From Warburgia ugandensis (lineage: Eukaryota; Streptophyta; Magnoliopsida; Canellales; Canellaceae): a DNA stretch of 64,000 nt. Numbering within the stretch: the first letter of the stretch is position 1; each line of letters begins with the position of its first letter. The DNA lies in contig CP141136.1 in assembly GCA_035236585.1 (NCBI GenBank), positions 33,130,949 through 33,194,948 of the forward strand, in the 5' to 3' direction. The position numbers and the translations under genes were made by a program. Positions 12,273 to 24,495 of this stretch are shown here, in pieces. The notes beneath the pieces were generated by a model. The model was not told the DNA's origin, made no database searches, and was given only the letters and a program-made list of their open reading frames with translations.

Positions 12273-12560
12273 CAAAATCATCTTCTATCCAACCGTCTTA
12301 GAAAAGTGGTTGAAAATAAGATAGTGCCCAAAAGCGTCTTCCCAAACCATCTAAAAAAAGTTTTTAAGATGGTTTCCCAAACCATCTTTAAAAACACTTT
12401 TTAAGACAGTTTTACAAACTATCTTTAAATACTTTTTTTTTTTTTTTTTTTTTCAGATGTCTTTCACAAAGGATCTTAAAAAGTTCTTTAAAACCATTTA
12501 AGAAAAAAGAACTTCTAAAGACAGTTTTTTGAACCATCTTTAACAAGTTTAAATGCCAAA
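12270..12560. repeat. CACTA subterminal repeats
   Basis: At least five copies of a motif close to AAGATGGTTT or its complement AAACCATCTT, several as face-to-face pairs (for example around 12350-12400). In En/Spm elements, subterminal repeats of this sort bind the TnpA-type protein. A T-run of about 24 bases sits at 12430-12453. Confidence 0.65.
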
Positions 12561-13199
12561 AAAGAATGAAAAATTTATTTACAATATTCTTGCTATTATG
12601 ATATACCTTTGCATTCAATATTAAAAAATTCAATGTTTATATCTTCCTACAATCTTCTACACTTCCAACATCCACATTTAGTATAAAAATTAAAAGGCAT
12701 GAAAAAAAAATTCACAAGTAAAGACCTATATCCACACTTCTCCATGCACATTATTTACTTCCACAATTTAACATCCCCACATTCAAAGTAAAGTCATACA
12801 TCCACACTCCAACATCTCCTCATTTAAATGAAAAAGCCACATATACTTCCAAAAAATGAAAAATACAAGACACATTGGCATTCAATATTTAAATGTAGAA
12901 GTTTTGTATTAATGAATATAAAAATTTACATTAAATTACCAAGTGTCAGTGGGATGAAAAAACATATCATTCATAGTTGAATTTTATTACAAACTCTGCC
13001 CATTCACATCTTATCTTTCAAGATCTACTTGGACTAATGATCGCTTCACAATTGAGTAGCATCCCTGCAAGACTAAATATTTATTTTAGTTTAATACTTA
13101 TAATCAACTATGTACTTATTTACTATTTCATGTAACCAACCTTAAACATTGTAAAACAATGTAAGACAACAACTAGTAAAGTGTCTTACCTTTCTTAAT

Positions 13200-13760
13200 T
13201 GTTGGAGCTTAATACCATAGCATATTAGGATTCTTATGCATCTTAAAACAAAGTATCCACACTCTCAATTCAATTAGGGTGCTGCATAACAAAAAAGGAA
13301 GAAAGGTTTGATAAATATCATATCTAATTGTAACTTTAGTTTGTATATAAAGTAATTAACTAGTTTTTCTTACCTTGACCTTCTTCCAAGTCACTTTTTG
13401 TGGGTTCATAGTCTTGGTGAGTTCATTATATTTATCCCATGAACTTCAAATGCACAATTTAAATGCATTAGCTATAAATAAAATATTAGTTATTAGTTAT
13501 TAAACTCTTGTAATATATGAAAAGATTAAAAACTTACTCATTAATTATTTCCATCAATGGGGCATGAATGTACCATGCACATGAATAAAAAAAAATAATG
13601 CATGCACACCACGTACATCAAGAACTAGCAGCATCCAATGATAACTATATAAATAATTATATGAATTACAACTAAAGTCTATAATCCTTAAAAACATAAT
13701 TTAGAAGGACAACTAGTTAAAATTTACGTGCCATTGTATGAAATCATTAAGGCCTATGCC
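13200..13760 (-). pseudogene. Ulp1-like (C48) cysteine protease domain of the CACTA element
   Basis: On the minus strand, phrases with the family pattern appear in order across frames: a WMLLVLDVRGVHA block (about 13640-13600) resembling the HWxLxVxD strand, then YIHAPLMEIINE (about 13570), TMNPQKVTWKKVK (about 13420-13380), then a block around 13290-13215 resembling an N-S-I-E-C-G-Y-F-V active-site segment. In the Ulp1 fold these hold the catalytic His, Asp and Cys. The frames change between blocks, so either introns or decay separate them. Plant CACTA elements commonly carry this domain after the TNP domain. No function is expected. Confidence 0.6.
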
Positions 13761-14449
13761 TTTGAGTAAGGAAATAACCCTGGTAGGATTTCAATGACTT
13801 GTCTCTCTAGGGGCCATTACTCCCTTACTCCACAAATGTCAGTAGGGAATTTGTAAATGTTCTTGACCTCTAATATTTACCTTTTTATCGTATAGGTTCT
13901 TACAAAAAGAAAATAATTATTACTTATAATTACTGATTAACACATAATGCCAAGGTTCTTATTGAAATGGATATTTGCATACACAATATTGGAGACAATG
14001 AGTATGTACCCAACTTCATCCCATTTACAAACCCTTACAAGGTCCACTCTCATGAGTGGTAATTCAACTATGTCATCGCTAAGCACTCTAGGCTCTGTTC
14101 ATATAGAATTGATTACCTTATCTTCATTACTGATCTTATAGAGGCTCTTTAGGCTTAGAGGCATATCAAGTGAAACTTTCAGCTAATAAATAGGTTATTG
14201 TTATAAAATAATAGAAATTAATAACCAATATAAAAATTTTCATTAAAGACATTCAATTTTATCATGAAAAGAAACATAAATACTAATACCTCTCTGATTA
14301 TTAGGACGGCGAGTTTTGGTGAGGAGCAGGTCAGCCTCAATGGTGCATGCTACTCCTTTTAATTAACATTAGATGTAGATAATAAACAATTAAATTGAGG
14401 TCTCTAAAAAATGCTATTGAAAATGATAGTATGACAACATATATACCTT

Positions 14450-15990
14450 GGATTATAAGGGAACAACATATTGATCCTGCCAAGTGACTTGATATCCAAT
14501 GGCCTCCCAAATATAATAAATTTCTTCAACTTTTATAGACGGGGATTCTCTTGACAACCGCAACAACACAAACACATAGTGTATGGATGCGTCAACTTTC
14601 CATTCAAAAAGGAAGACTATCTGAGACCATGTACTAATAGTGACAATGTTTTAAATGCCAATTAATGGATACACAAGAATGAATAAGGTAGGATAATTAA
14701 TTACACAAGGAAAAGGTAAACAAGTATTCATATATCTCCTTGACTGAATTTTCCTATTCAAAGAGTGCATGTAGCTCTTCCTGATCTTCTTGAGTAGGAG
14801 AATTATAGATAGCATGTGATTGAGGTTTTAGGGGTAGTAGGAGGTGCCTCTTAACCTCTCATATTCTAGAACTCCCCCATTAAATCCTACTTTAATTGCT
14901 AGTATATCTCCTTTTAGAGTTACACTTTTAGCTACTTGTACATCTTTGCATAGTGGTGCTTAGAGTCCCCATAGATGCAATTTCTAAGATTGACTCATCC
15001 AACACAATTTATAAGAACATGATCAATTCCATTAATTAATCTATAATTATAATAAGGGTAAACACATGCAATCACTTACTATTTGACAAGCAACTTATGT
15101 AGCAACTTACTTTTTGTAGATTTGGGTGTTATGCCCCTCCAAATGTGCCATTTTTCATAGTTTTCTTTTTCTATAAAGGGAGACACTAAAGTTAAGTAAT
15201 TAAATATAACTAAGGTATAATTAGGAAAAAAAAAATACAAAGACTTATTTCTTGTTCTTCCAACCTAGAGAGTTGGTGCTACATATGATTGATCACACGC
15301 ACCTTTCTCTCTTGAGCACTCTTTACCAAAATTTGATGCAATGAAAGGTAATTAAGCACAATCAGATGTTATAATTACTTCAATCAAAACTTGGTTTAAC
15401 ACATAGCTCCAATTCAAGAACAAATAGCATTGTACAAATTCATTCAATGCATCATGGACAATGATGTTGAAATATAGGTTGTGGACTCTATACAACCTCA
15501 GTGACTCATCTACAAATGGATATGCATAGTTTCTAGCAAGGTAGCTCTTCTATTTTCTTTATTGTTTACTATAACCTTACAAAGCACACTTCTTCTTGTC
15601 ATCTAATGCATAAAAGTAAACTACAAAGTTGAAACAAACATCTTACTCTATTTGTAATTATTAAGATAAGGAACGTATTGTATTGTATAGAGCTTTTACA
15701 TACCTTCACTATCTCTCATATTGAATCTTTGTTGGATGATGATACATGTCTCCAATCATCACATGTAATAGGCACCATGCTTCTTACTGTGCAACAAATG
15801 TAAGTATATAGCTGGTAGAATGATCATCTTTAAGATCACCTTTCTCTTGTCCCCTTACTATTGAACTTGACAGCATTTTTTATTCCATTTGACTTTCTCT
15901 TAATAATTGTTTCCATTGTTATTCACGATCAGCCCTTTTTCTTATGAGGGCTACTTGGGTTGAACTATTCATGTTCTTGATTTTCTTTAT
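14450..15990 (-). pseudogene. CACTA TNP-type domain (Ptta/En/Spm plant transposase family)
   Basis: On the minus strand, around 15990-15900, a basic stretch resembles the NxxNR...QW region of the family. At 15800-15715 comes CTVRSMVPITCDDWRHV followed by NKDSI and EIVKV, the signature of the plant En/Spm transposase-associated domain (VPLxYxDWRxVxxxxKxxIW). At 14530-14450 EAIGYQVTWQDQYVVP matches the later A-x-G-x-x-V-A-W-P block. The 53300-53960 region is homologous over about 600 bp. The frame is interrupted by stops. Confidence 0.65.
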
Positions 15991-16599
15991 GTTCCATTTT
16001 TCTTCACAAGGCAAAACATTTCATTTAAAACAAACACATTAAAAATCATTTCTACATTCAATATGTTCAATAATTCATTTATTTTCATTTTCATTAGAAA
16101 TTCTTTAGCAATAAATTATAAAATAATAATTCTTTAAAGAATCACAATCTAGTTGAAAAAAGTCATTATATTTATGTGTGTGTGTGTGTGTGGGGTGTAA
16201 ACAGTATCTATTGTAATATTGCCTAGGTTGTCTTCATCAATTGAAGCACTTAAACATTAGCTTCAACTTTCAATGTGGCAATCCATACATGTGAAAAAAA
16301 TTGCTTTCACTTCTCATATAACAGTGGTTACTCACTTGAGATAAGCTGAGATAATCTAGATCCAAGACTTAGAAAATACAAAACCATTCATGTGTGATGG
16401 TAGAAAGAGTTCGTAGTACTGTCAATAGCTTCTTATTAGCTATAACTTTACAACTTTTATAGTCATTTTGTTACCCCTTTTTGGAAGATTATTGGCTCAC
16501 TCCCCATCTATTAACGTAATTGTATTAGTTTGCATCCTCCAAGAAACACACCAGCTGATCCTTATGAAATGATTCATCACATTTGTACACTGTACACTA

Positions 16600-16870
16600 T
16601 ATAAGTGCTGGACTGATAGGACAATTAGGAAAAGATGTAATAAGAATAGTTAGTGCTGGACTATTAGGATAGTAAGTACAAGAACATTGGAGTATGAGTG
16701 TTGTATTCAACCATTTGATTATAAAAGATAGGACAACTATAATCCATTAGTATCAGTGTTGGTTTCAATCATTGGACTATTACTGATAGAATAGTTATAA
16801 CCCGTTAGTAAGTACTAGATTCAACCATTGAACTATAATAATAACCCATACAACCATCCAACGGATGCAT
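16600..16870. repeat. Degenerate short tandem repeat region
   Basis: Phrases such as TAGTGCTGGACT, ATAGGACAATTA and TTCAACCATTTGA recur four or five times with variation, at a period of about 60-75 bp. It lies inside the CACTA span between the TNP domain and the right subterminal repeats. No coding function is seen. Confidence 0.5.
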
Positions 16871-17678
16871 TTATCCATAACTTTGTACAAAAGAACAAAA
16901 TCACACATACAAAAGATCCATTCATCTACAAGACCATATAACAAATCAAACTAAACACAATCACTCTGAGAATCTATAAGATCAGGCTTCATGCTACAAT
17001 TGAAAAGAAAGATAAGTATTAGATGCATTCATCTATATAGCCATCTAATACTAGAAGTATTCTAAAAATCTCAATGACCAAGTTTCATCTACAATGTAAT
17101 ATATATAGAAACACATAACAAATTTCAAACCAAGCAACACTCTCAACAAGAATAGGATCACATATCCCCTTTTGAATTCAACACCAAAGGAAAAGGAAAA
17201 GGAAATAGAAATAAGAATGAAAAGAAATAGAAAAGTAAGGGTAAAAAGAGTAATAATCTTTGATTTGAGAATCTCTATCATCAAAACCTAGATCTAGCAT
17301 TTCCTAACTACAGATTGAAAAGCAAAACAGAGATAAAAATCAGAAAAGCATAGATCTAGTCATTCCTTACTAATTAGTAGCTAATAGAGAGAAAGAATAG
17401 AAATAGGAAGAAAACATTGCCTCTTTGGGTCTTCCCTACAACTTGTTGTTGAGGTAGAGGATGGGTTGAAGGAGATTTTCGATGTTGACTAGTTACAAAC
17501 ACAATTGTGCATTTTTCTAAAGGGCTATATTCAAAAAGCCCAAAATTCAAAGAGGATTTTGATGCTTCTTTTACCAAAGGAATGGAAGGGAGATCATGAG
17601 AGGGAGAAAGGAAGGGAGTGGGAGTAAGAGATTAAGGAGTTACTAGGTTTTGGATGATGGGTTTTAGAAGAAGGGAGA

Positions 17679-17681
<3 letters not shown>

Positions 17682-17742
<61 letters not shown>
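17682..17742. repeat. (GA)n microsatellite
   Basis: About 30 GA units. The minus-strand Ser-Leu repeat frame over it is an artefact of the repeat. Confidence 0.97.
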
Positions 17743-17747
<5 letters not shown>

Positions 17748-18059
17748 AAAAAAACTATTGAATTTTGGGCCAGCAATCAATGGAAAGGGGAGGAGTGGGT
17801 GATGAAAACTAAGTTCTTATAATGTTTTCTATGATGATTTGTAAAAATTGTCTTTTTTTCACTTTTTTAAGATGGTTTTTTATAACCATCCTATTAATTT
17901 GTTTTGAAAAGATTACAATTGTTTTTCACTCCCTCTCAAGTTGGGTTATTCTTTATGTAGCTGCATCATAAATAAATATAACAAGGATAACTCCTAATTA
18001 AATAAATAACATGAGAAAAATTTTTTGGATAGCTCGTAATTAGCTGCCCTTTATTTACA

Positions 18060-18560
18060 TATCAAATATTGCATTTTAAATTCCCCCCTCATATAAATTG
18101 TTTTCAACCCAAGCACCCTCCTCACTAGTATCACACACATAATCTATAGCACTATCATCAAGGTCATCTTCCTCATAACAATCCCTTTAAGAGGCTAATA
18201 AAATAATTGACCATCTCAAATCACATCTATCTTGTCCATAAAATACTTGTTTCGCTTAAGATGTCATAATAAACTGATCATTTTTATATAAGTTATCTTA
18301 TTAAGCTTAAACCAATGTCAATTCAAGGGCATTAGTTTTGATGACATAGCCCAATAGTGCTAGAGTAGTTCCATTATTTATCATGCCATTTTTAATTTTT
18401 AGATCATAATCATTCAACATTCAGAGTACAAAAACAAGTAGGCATATGATGGGCATGAAAGTTTGTAGGTATCCTAAATAGGTTGGATATACTTCTAAAT
18501 AAGCTAGGATTATAATATTGGTTGTAGTTTTGGTAAATGTACCATCCATAGAGAGATCTA
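18060..18560 (-). pseudogene. DUF4216-like C-terminus of a CACTA TNP2 transposase
   Basis: The minus strand reads, in pieces, NNGTTLALLGYVIKTNALEL, then AKQVFYGQDRCDLRWSIIL, then an acidic tail YEEDDLDDSAIDYV. This follows the DUF4216 pattern (A-K-Q-V-F-Y-x-x-D, then W-S-V-V-L, then an acidic tail) found at the end of plant CACTA TNP2 proteins. It lies beyond the right subterminal repeats of the 12-18 kb element, so it may be a second nested CACTA copy or that element's own upstream gene. It is broken by several stops. Confidence 0.6.
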
Positions 18561-18764
18561 AAAGATAGATGGTTTAAATCATTGAAAAAGGTGGGTCATA
18601 CTTCTACTTTAGCCTCTTATCTTTTCCAAGTGAAAATATGTGCATGTATCAACACCACTTCTATTTTCCCTCCCAATCCTAGGACTAGTTTTCAAACCAA
18701 AGTTCAAATCTCTTTGGAACCTACTTAACAACTTTACTCTTCTAAACCTATGTGCCCACATAAG

Positions 18765-18990
18765 CCACTATAGCTCTATGGTTAGGCTGGGGTGCCTCTC
18801 CCTTAAAGAGGCCACAAGTTAAAAGTAGTGCATTGCATCCTTGTTAGGGATGTAGGCTACTTGCTTGTTGTGGGAGGTTTCCCAATGATACATTTGGGAA
18901 AGGGATTACATTTGTGGGTAGTGTAGGGAGGGGGGGTTGTTCTCTTGAGGATATGTATGGAAAGGGTGTAAAAATATATAAAGACCTATT
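18765..18990 (+). mobile_element. Possible tRNA-derived SINE
   Basis: TAGCTCTATGGTTAGGC resembles a pol III A box, and about 45 bp later AGAGGCCACAAGTTAAAAG looks like a decayed B box, in the layout of plant SINE heads. The body after it (18830-18990) is G-rich and non-coding. I see no clean 3' tail or target duplication, so the limits and even the identity are uncertain. Confidence 0.35.
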
Positions 18991-19299
18991 AGGTGTGTCA
19001 ATTACCAATTCAAAAGGAAAAAAAAAGAAGGAAACTTTGCCTACCTAGGACATGGAGTGCATAAATTTCTCTATCCAATAATCTTTATATATGGATTCAT
19101 CTATGGAGATACCAACCAATATGTTATGAAACTATAATGGGACTAGTCAATCAAAATAGAGGATAAAGCTATCATGACATTTGATATGGCATAATAGAAA
19201 GCTGACAAGGGCCTATTGAGGGAGTTGACTAGCCACAATAATCTAGATTGGCAAGAAACATTGTGAAATACCTGAATGAGGAATTCACGATAGGAATTC

Positions 19300-20795
19300 A
19301 CCATAATTGAAAGAACCATAATCCCAAATAATGTAGGATTATATAGATGCGACTATAGGATTAGGATACCTAAAGTGAAAGAGGACTTGAAAATTATAAA
19401 ATTAGGAAAGCCCTAGGGCCCTACAAAGGTTTGGAAGTATATGGGAGATGGTAGAGTAGTTTGGTTAACAAAGTTGTTAAACAAGATTGTAAAATGAAAG
19501 AAAATGCTAGACAAATGGAGGAAAAGCTTTATCATGCCAACTTTTAAGAATAAAAGCTACATACAGAGCTACACTAATTATCGTGGGATCAAACCTATAA
19601 GCCTTAACATGAAACTCTAGGAAAGAATGATTGAGAAGAGGTTATGGCATGAGATGAGTATATTAGAAAAACTAGTTTGGTTTCATGCTTGGGCAATCTA
19701 CCATGAAAGCTATTTTCCTACTTAGAAAATTGATAGAGAAATATAGGAAGAGGAAGAAGGACCTCCACATGGTCTTTATTAACTTAGAAAAAGCTTATAA
19801 CAAGGTCCCCAAAGAGTTAATATGGTGTGGGTGTTGGGGAGAAAGGGGTTTCACGGAGGTATAGGCATAGGATATGTATGAGGGAGAGGTAATAAATATT
19901 ACAACCACTAGAAGAGAGATTGATGATTTTCCTATTACTACAAGATTACATCAAAGATCAACATTGAGTCTGCATTTTTTCACATTGGTTATGGATGAGT
20001 GAAGAAAACATTTGCAAGCAGAGATTCAATGGTGCATGTTATTTGCAAATGACATAGTTTTGATTGATAAGACAGAGAGAGCATAAACACAAATTTATAT
20101 AATAGGGTCTAAAGGACTTAAAATTAGCTAAATTCAAACAAAGTATAAGGAATGCAATTTTAGTAAGGAAAGGAGTAGGAGTGATGCACCAATAAAGATT
20201 GATAACTAAGAAGACCCTAAAAGGACCACTTTTGATACTTGGTATTGATAATTAATGAGAGAAGACAAATTGAGAGGGATATTACCCAGAGAGTCTAAGT
20301 GGGTTGGACAAATGGACATGAACTTATAGAGTTTTATATCATCAGCAGGTGCCACTCAAACTGAAAGGAAAATTCTATAAGATGGCTGCTAGGCTGGCCA
20401 TGCTTCATGGATCAGAGTGTTGGGCAGTAAATAACATGTACATTGTATGAGTGTAGCCAAAATGAGGATGTTGAGATACATGAGCGGCAAGACAAGAAAG
20501 GATAGAATTAAAAAATGAAAAGATTAGAGAAAACTTAAAAGTAGCACCAATAGGTAATAAGATGAGGAAGGGTAAATATTGATGGTTTGCACATGTCCAA
20601 TAGAGACCAATCCATGTTGAAGACTCTAAAAGCCCAAGGGGAAGGCCCAAAAGAATGTAGATAGAAGTGGAAAAAAAAAATTTTTAAAACTTCTAGACTA
20701 AATGAAGCCATGCAACTTAATAGAGGAAATGGAAGAAAAAGGTTCGTGTGGCCAACCTTAATTAGGATAAGGCCTAGATGATGATGTTGTTGTTG
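19300..20795 (+). mobile_element. RTE-type LINE, 5'-truncated and heavily decayed
   Basis: It aligns by eye with the LINE at 35739-37454 along its length: the GGAAAGCCCTAGGGCC segment (19405), the finger/palm region with [12 protein letters not shown] (about 19760), the FADD-type region (about 20040) and the C-terminal [15 protein letters not shown]-like block (about 20390). It ends in GATGATGATG plus (TTG)n at 20775-20800, the simple-repeat tail typical of RTE elements. Many stops and frameshifts break the reverse transcriptase frame. The 5' limit is judged only from loss of similarity. It lies tail to tail with the next LINE. Confidence 0.8.
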
Positions 20796-21285
20796 TTGTG
20801 GATTTACTAATTATCAATTTAGGGGGGTGTTTTATGAATATTGGTCACTTATTCTTTATTCTTTCTTAGTTTTTGAATTATTATTCCTAGATTAATATGA
20901 TTTTGGTTTGCACAGTAAAGATTTAGGAGTGATTCACATAAAGAGAAGAGTCTTGCATCTTGTTCCAATCTCTTCACCAAAATCGGTAGGCAGCATAATG
21001 GTCCATTTTTCGCTCTAATGTTCAAATTCTGTCTCTGCACGAAACATGGATGACAACCTCATATCTATCAGAATTTGGTCCCCTCCAATTTCAAGGGGAA
21101 AAAATATAAAAATGTGATTAACATACTCATCAATAACAAACACATGTTGAAGCTAAATGTGCCACTCGGACATGATCAAATTCATTAGTCTCATAACTAG
21201 TAAAAAATGTCACTATTTTTTATGTTATCCTAATTGGATGGTTCTAGCCCTTAAATCTAAGAACCCTAATTAGCTTCTAGTAGAA

Positions 21286-24200
21286 AATTCATCATCACCA
21301 TTATCAATGTCTTGTCATGATAAGGGTTGGCCACATGAATCTTGTTCCTCTATTCCCCTCTATCAAGGGTCATGCCCTCATTTATTTCAAAAAGTTTTAA
21401 ATCTTTTGGGCCTTCCACTTACCATTTTAGAGCAATCAACTTGCATCGACTCACTTCTTCTAACTGGTGCAGTTTTTGGTCTTTGTTGGATATGTCTAAA
21501 CCATCTAAGTCTACCCTCCTTGATCTTGTTACCTATTGGAGCTACCCCTAAATTTTCTCTAATATTTTTGTTTCAATTATATCCTTTCTTATCTTGCCAC
21601 TTATCCATGTCAACGTCCACATTTTGACTATGCTCATCCTATGTACGTGTTGTTCCTTAATTGCTCAATACTCGAATATATAGAGCACAGCCTGTCTTAT
21701 AGCCATCTTATAGAATTTTCTATTTATTTTGAGTGGCACCCACTGATCACACAAAATTGTAGAGGTACATCTCCATTTGTTCCAACTCACTTGGATTCTC
21801 TATGTAACATCCCTCTCAGTTTCTCTACTCTCATAAATTATTGAAGAAAGTGATCTTTTTGGGGGACTTCTTGGTTATTAATATTTATTGGTATTTCACT
21901 CCCACTCCTCTCCTTACTAAAATTGCATTCCATATATTCTATCTTAGTTGAGCTAATTTTAAATCCTTTAAACTCTATAGCATCTCTCTGAACTCTAGCT
22001 TTGTGTTTACACTCTCTCTTGTCTTATCAAGCAAAACTATATCATCTACAAATAATATGCACCATGAAATCTCCTCATGCAAACTCTTTGTTAACTCATT
22101 CAGAACTAACATAAAAAGGTATAGGCTTAATGTCCAACCCTAGTGTAATCCTATAGTGATAGGGAAATCATCAGTCTCTTAGCTAATGGTATTAATATTT
22201 ATTACCACTCCCTCATATATATTCTGAATTATGTTTATATACCCCCATGAAATCCCTTTCTCTCCCAACACCCACCATATTAACTCTTTAGGGACCCTCT
22301 CATAAGCCTTTTCTAAGTCAATAAAGACCATGTGAAAGTTCTTCCTCTTCTCACAATATTTTTCTGTCAATTGTCTTAGTAGGAAAATAGCTTTCATGGA
22401 ACACCTCCCAAGCATGAAACCAAATTGGACTTCTAATACATGCATATCATGTCATAACTTCTTCTCAATCACTCTTTACAAAAGTTTCATGGTATGGCTT
22501 ATAAGTTTCCATGACAATTAATGAAACTCTATATGTCTTCTTTATTCTTATAAATTGGTACAAGAGAGCTTTTTCTCTATCATTTGACATTTTCTTCGAT
22601 TCTACAATGTTGTTAAACAACTTTATAAGCTAAACTACTCTAGTATCTCCTATATACTTCCAAACCTCTATTGGTATACCATCATTCCCTAGGGCTTTAG
22701 GAATTTCATCTTTTTCAAGGCCTCTTTCAGTTCAAATATCCTGATCCTACAGTTATACCTATATAGTCTAATGTTATTTGGGTTTACAGTTCTCTCAATC
22801 TCTTTATTTTTAGGATATTTGTCATTTAGCAATTTTTAAAGTAACTTTTCCACTTTGATTGATCTTGTCATATTTGACTAGTATCCTTTGGTCATCACTT
22901 TTAATGCATTTAATATGGTCTAAGTCCTGAGTCTTCTATTGTCTTATTTTTGCTAGTTTGAACACATATTTCTTAACTTGTCTTCAACCTAATCTATTAT
23001 AGAGATCATCATAGATCTTGAGTTTAACCTCCACTCACTACTCTCTTAGCAACCTTTTAGCATTCTTATACTGCTCAAAGTTTTAGTTATTTCTAATCCT
23101 CTATCTTGCTTTAGAATACACTTGTTTCTCTTTAATAACCTTTTTCACTTTTTCACTCCACCACCAAATTCCCTTTACTAGTTTTCTTTTACCTTTAATT
23201 ACTCTTAAAACATCTTTCACCACTTTCTTAATGGACTGGGCCATATCAGTCCACATGGTGTTTACTTCTACTTCATTGTTCCATACTTCTTCTACCATCA
23301 ACTTGTTTGTGAATAATGTTATTTTCTCTTCTTTTAAGTTTTACAACTTAGTTTTTTGACACTTATTGTGTTCATTTTCCTTTCTTCCATATCTTAATGT
23401 AAATATTCACAACCATTAGCATACGTTGTGTGGTTAAATTCTCACTAGGTATCTCCTTAAAGTCCTTACACATTGATCTTTTAGTAGTCCTAAGTAGAAA
23501 AAAGTCTATTTGGCTTTTATATGATCTACTTTTAAAGGCTAGTAAGTGTTCATCCCTTTTCTTAAAGTAACTGTTTACTAGAGCTTAGTTACATGCCAAA
23601 CAAAATCAAGAATGGCTTTCCACATCTCATTTCTTTCTCTAATACCATACTCTCCATGTACGCTATGATATCCATGCTTTTGTTTTCCCACATGACCATT
23701 TAAGTCTTCTCTTATGACTATTCCCTTTGTATTGGGAATTTCTTGCATTACTCTCTCCATGTCTTCTAGAATTGTCTTTCGATTCTATCTTCTAACCCCC
23801 ACCTATGGGGCACATGTACTTATAACATTTATGATCTTATCTCCTAAAATAAGTATTATAAGTAGAACTCTACCATTGGTTCTTTTAGTGTCTACAACTT
23901 TATCTTTTAATTTTTTATCCATCATTATCCTTAGGTCATTTCTATTACTGTCCTTTCATATGTATCATAACTTATACCTATCAATTTCTCTAGTTTTAGC
24001 CCCTTTCTACTTGATTTCTTGGGCACAAGTTATGTTGACTCTCCTACATTTTATTGTAACCACTAGCTTTATACTTTTATTTGTCGATGTTCCTATATTC
24101 ATGTGGCAAGACCAATCTTATTTTCCTGTGCTAGTCACTTTACCCAAATACATTTAGAATAGCTTGGGAACCCCTTGCCTACTTTCCACTGCATTAGGGA

Positions 24201-24495
24201 TCCGATTTAGTGGGTTGCTCATGGAGAAATACCATAGCTCTAGCCCATTTTCCACTACATCTAAGATCTAATGCAGTGCATTGTTTACAAGGAAATGCAC
24301 TAGCAACGCTTGCCCATTTCCCACTGCTTTCAAGCACCAATGCAATGTGTCACTAATGGGGTATGCCCTAACCTGAATAAATGGCTTAGTCTTTAGATTC
24401 ATGCTAAGGATTTGACTAAAGATTTGACACTGGTTGGTAGCCTAGCGCAACCCTCCTCCTTTATTCATGCTTGGGAGCACCTAAGAAATCAAAAA
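21286..24495 (-). mobile_element. RTE-type LINE, near full length, decayed
   Basis: On the minus strand the order is: a 5' region at 24495-24430 with the AAAGGAGGAGGGTTGCG phrase I recall from plant RTE 5' leaders; apurinic-type endonuclease remnants at 24150-23578, with EDLNGHVGKQ and HGEYGIRERNE; a linker with WWWSEKVKKVIKEKQ at about 23160; reverse transcriptase at 22800-21900, with [19 protein letters not shown] and [19 protein letters not shown] (22445-22179); and a C-terminal region to about 21400. The simple-repeat tail (GAT-rich on the minus strand) is at 21286-21305. About 3.2 kb fits a full RTE element. Multiple stops and shifts make it inactive. Confidence 0.8.

Larger units (their letters stand above)
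12162..17930 (-). mobile_element. CACTA (En/Spm) DNA transposon, decayed
   Basis: The left edge candidate is CACTACTAAACTGGAGG at 12162. The motif AAGATGGTTT / AAACCATCTT recurs inverted and direct at 12350-12545 and again at 17860-17905, as expected of CACTA subterminal repeats. Between them, on the minus strand, lie TNP-type (14450-15990) and Ulp1-like (13200-13760) domains in the order known for plant CACTA elements. I could not find a matching TAGTG end on the right, so that boundary is approximate. Microsatellites at 12198-12268 and 17682-17742 lie within it. The domains are broken by many stops, and introns are likely, so exons cannot be drawn with confidence. Confidence 0.7.

Noticed and set aside
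17594-17776. Ser-Leu repeat protein, also similar frames at 40302, 41648, 42240, 42633 and 55966
   Set aside because: Translations of (CT)n, (GT)n or (CA)n microsatellites with no coding evidence.
23714-24157. 147-codon + strand frame with hydrophobic segments resembling a membrane protein
   Set aside because: It is antisense to the endonuclease part of the minus-strand LINE.
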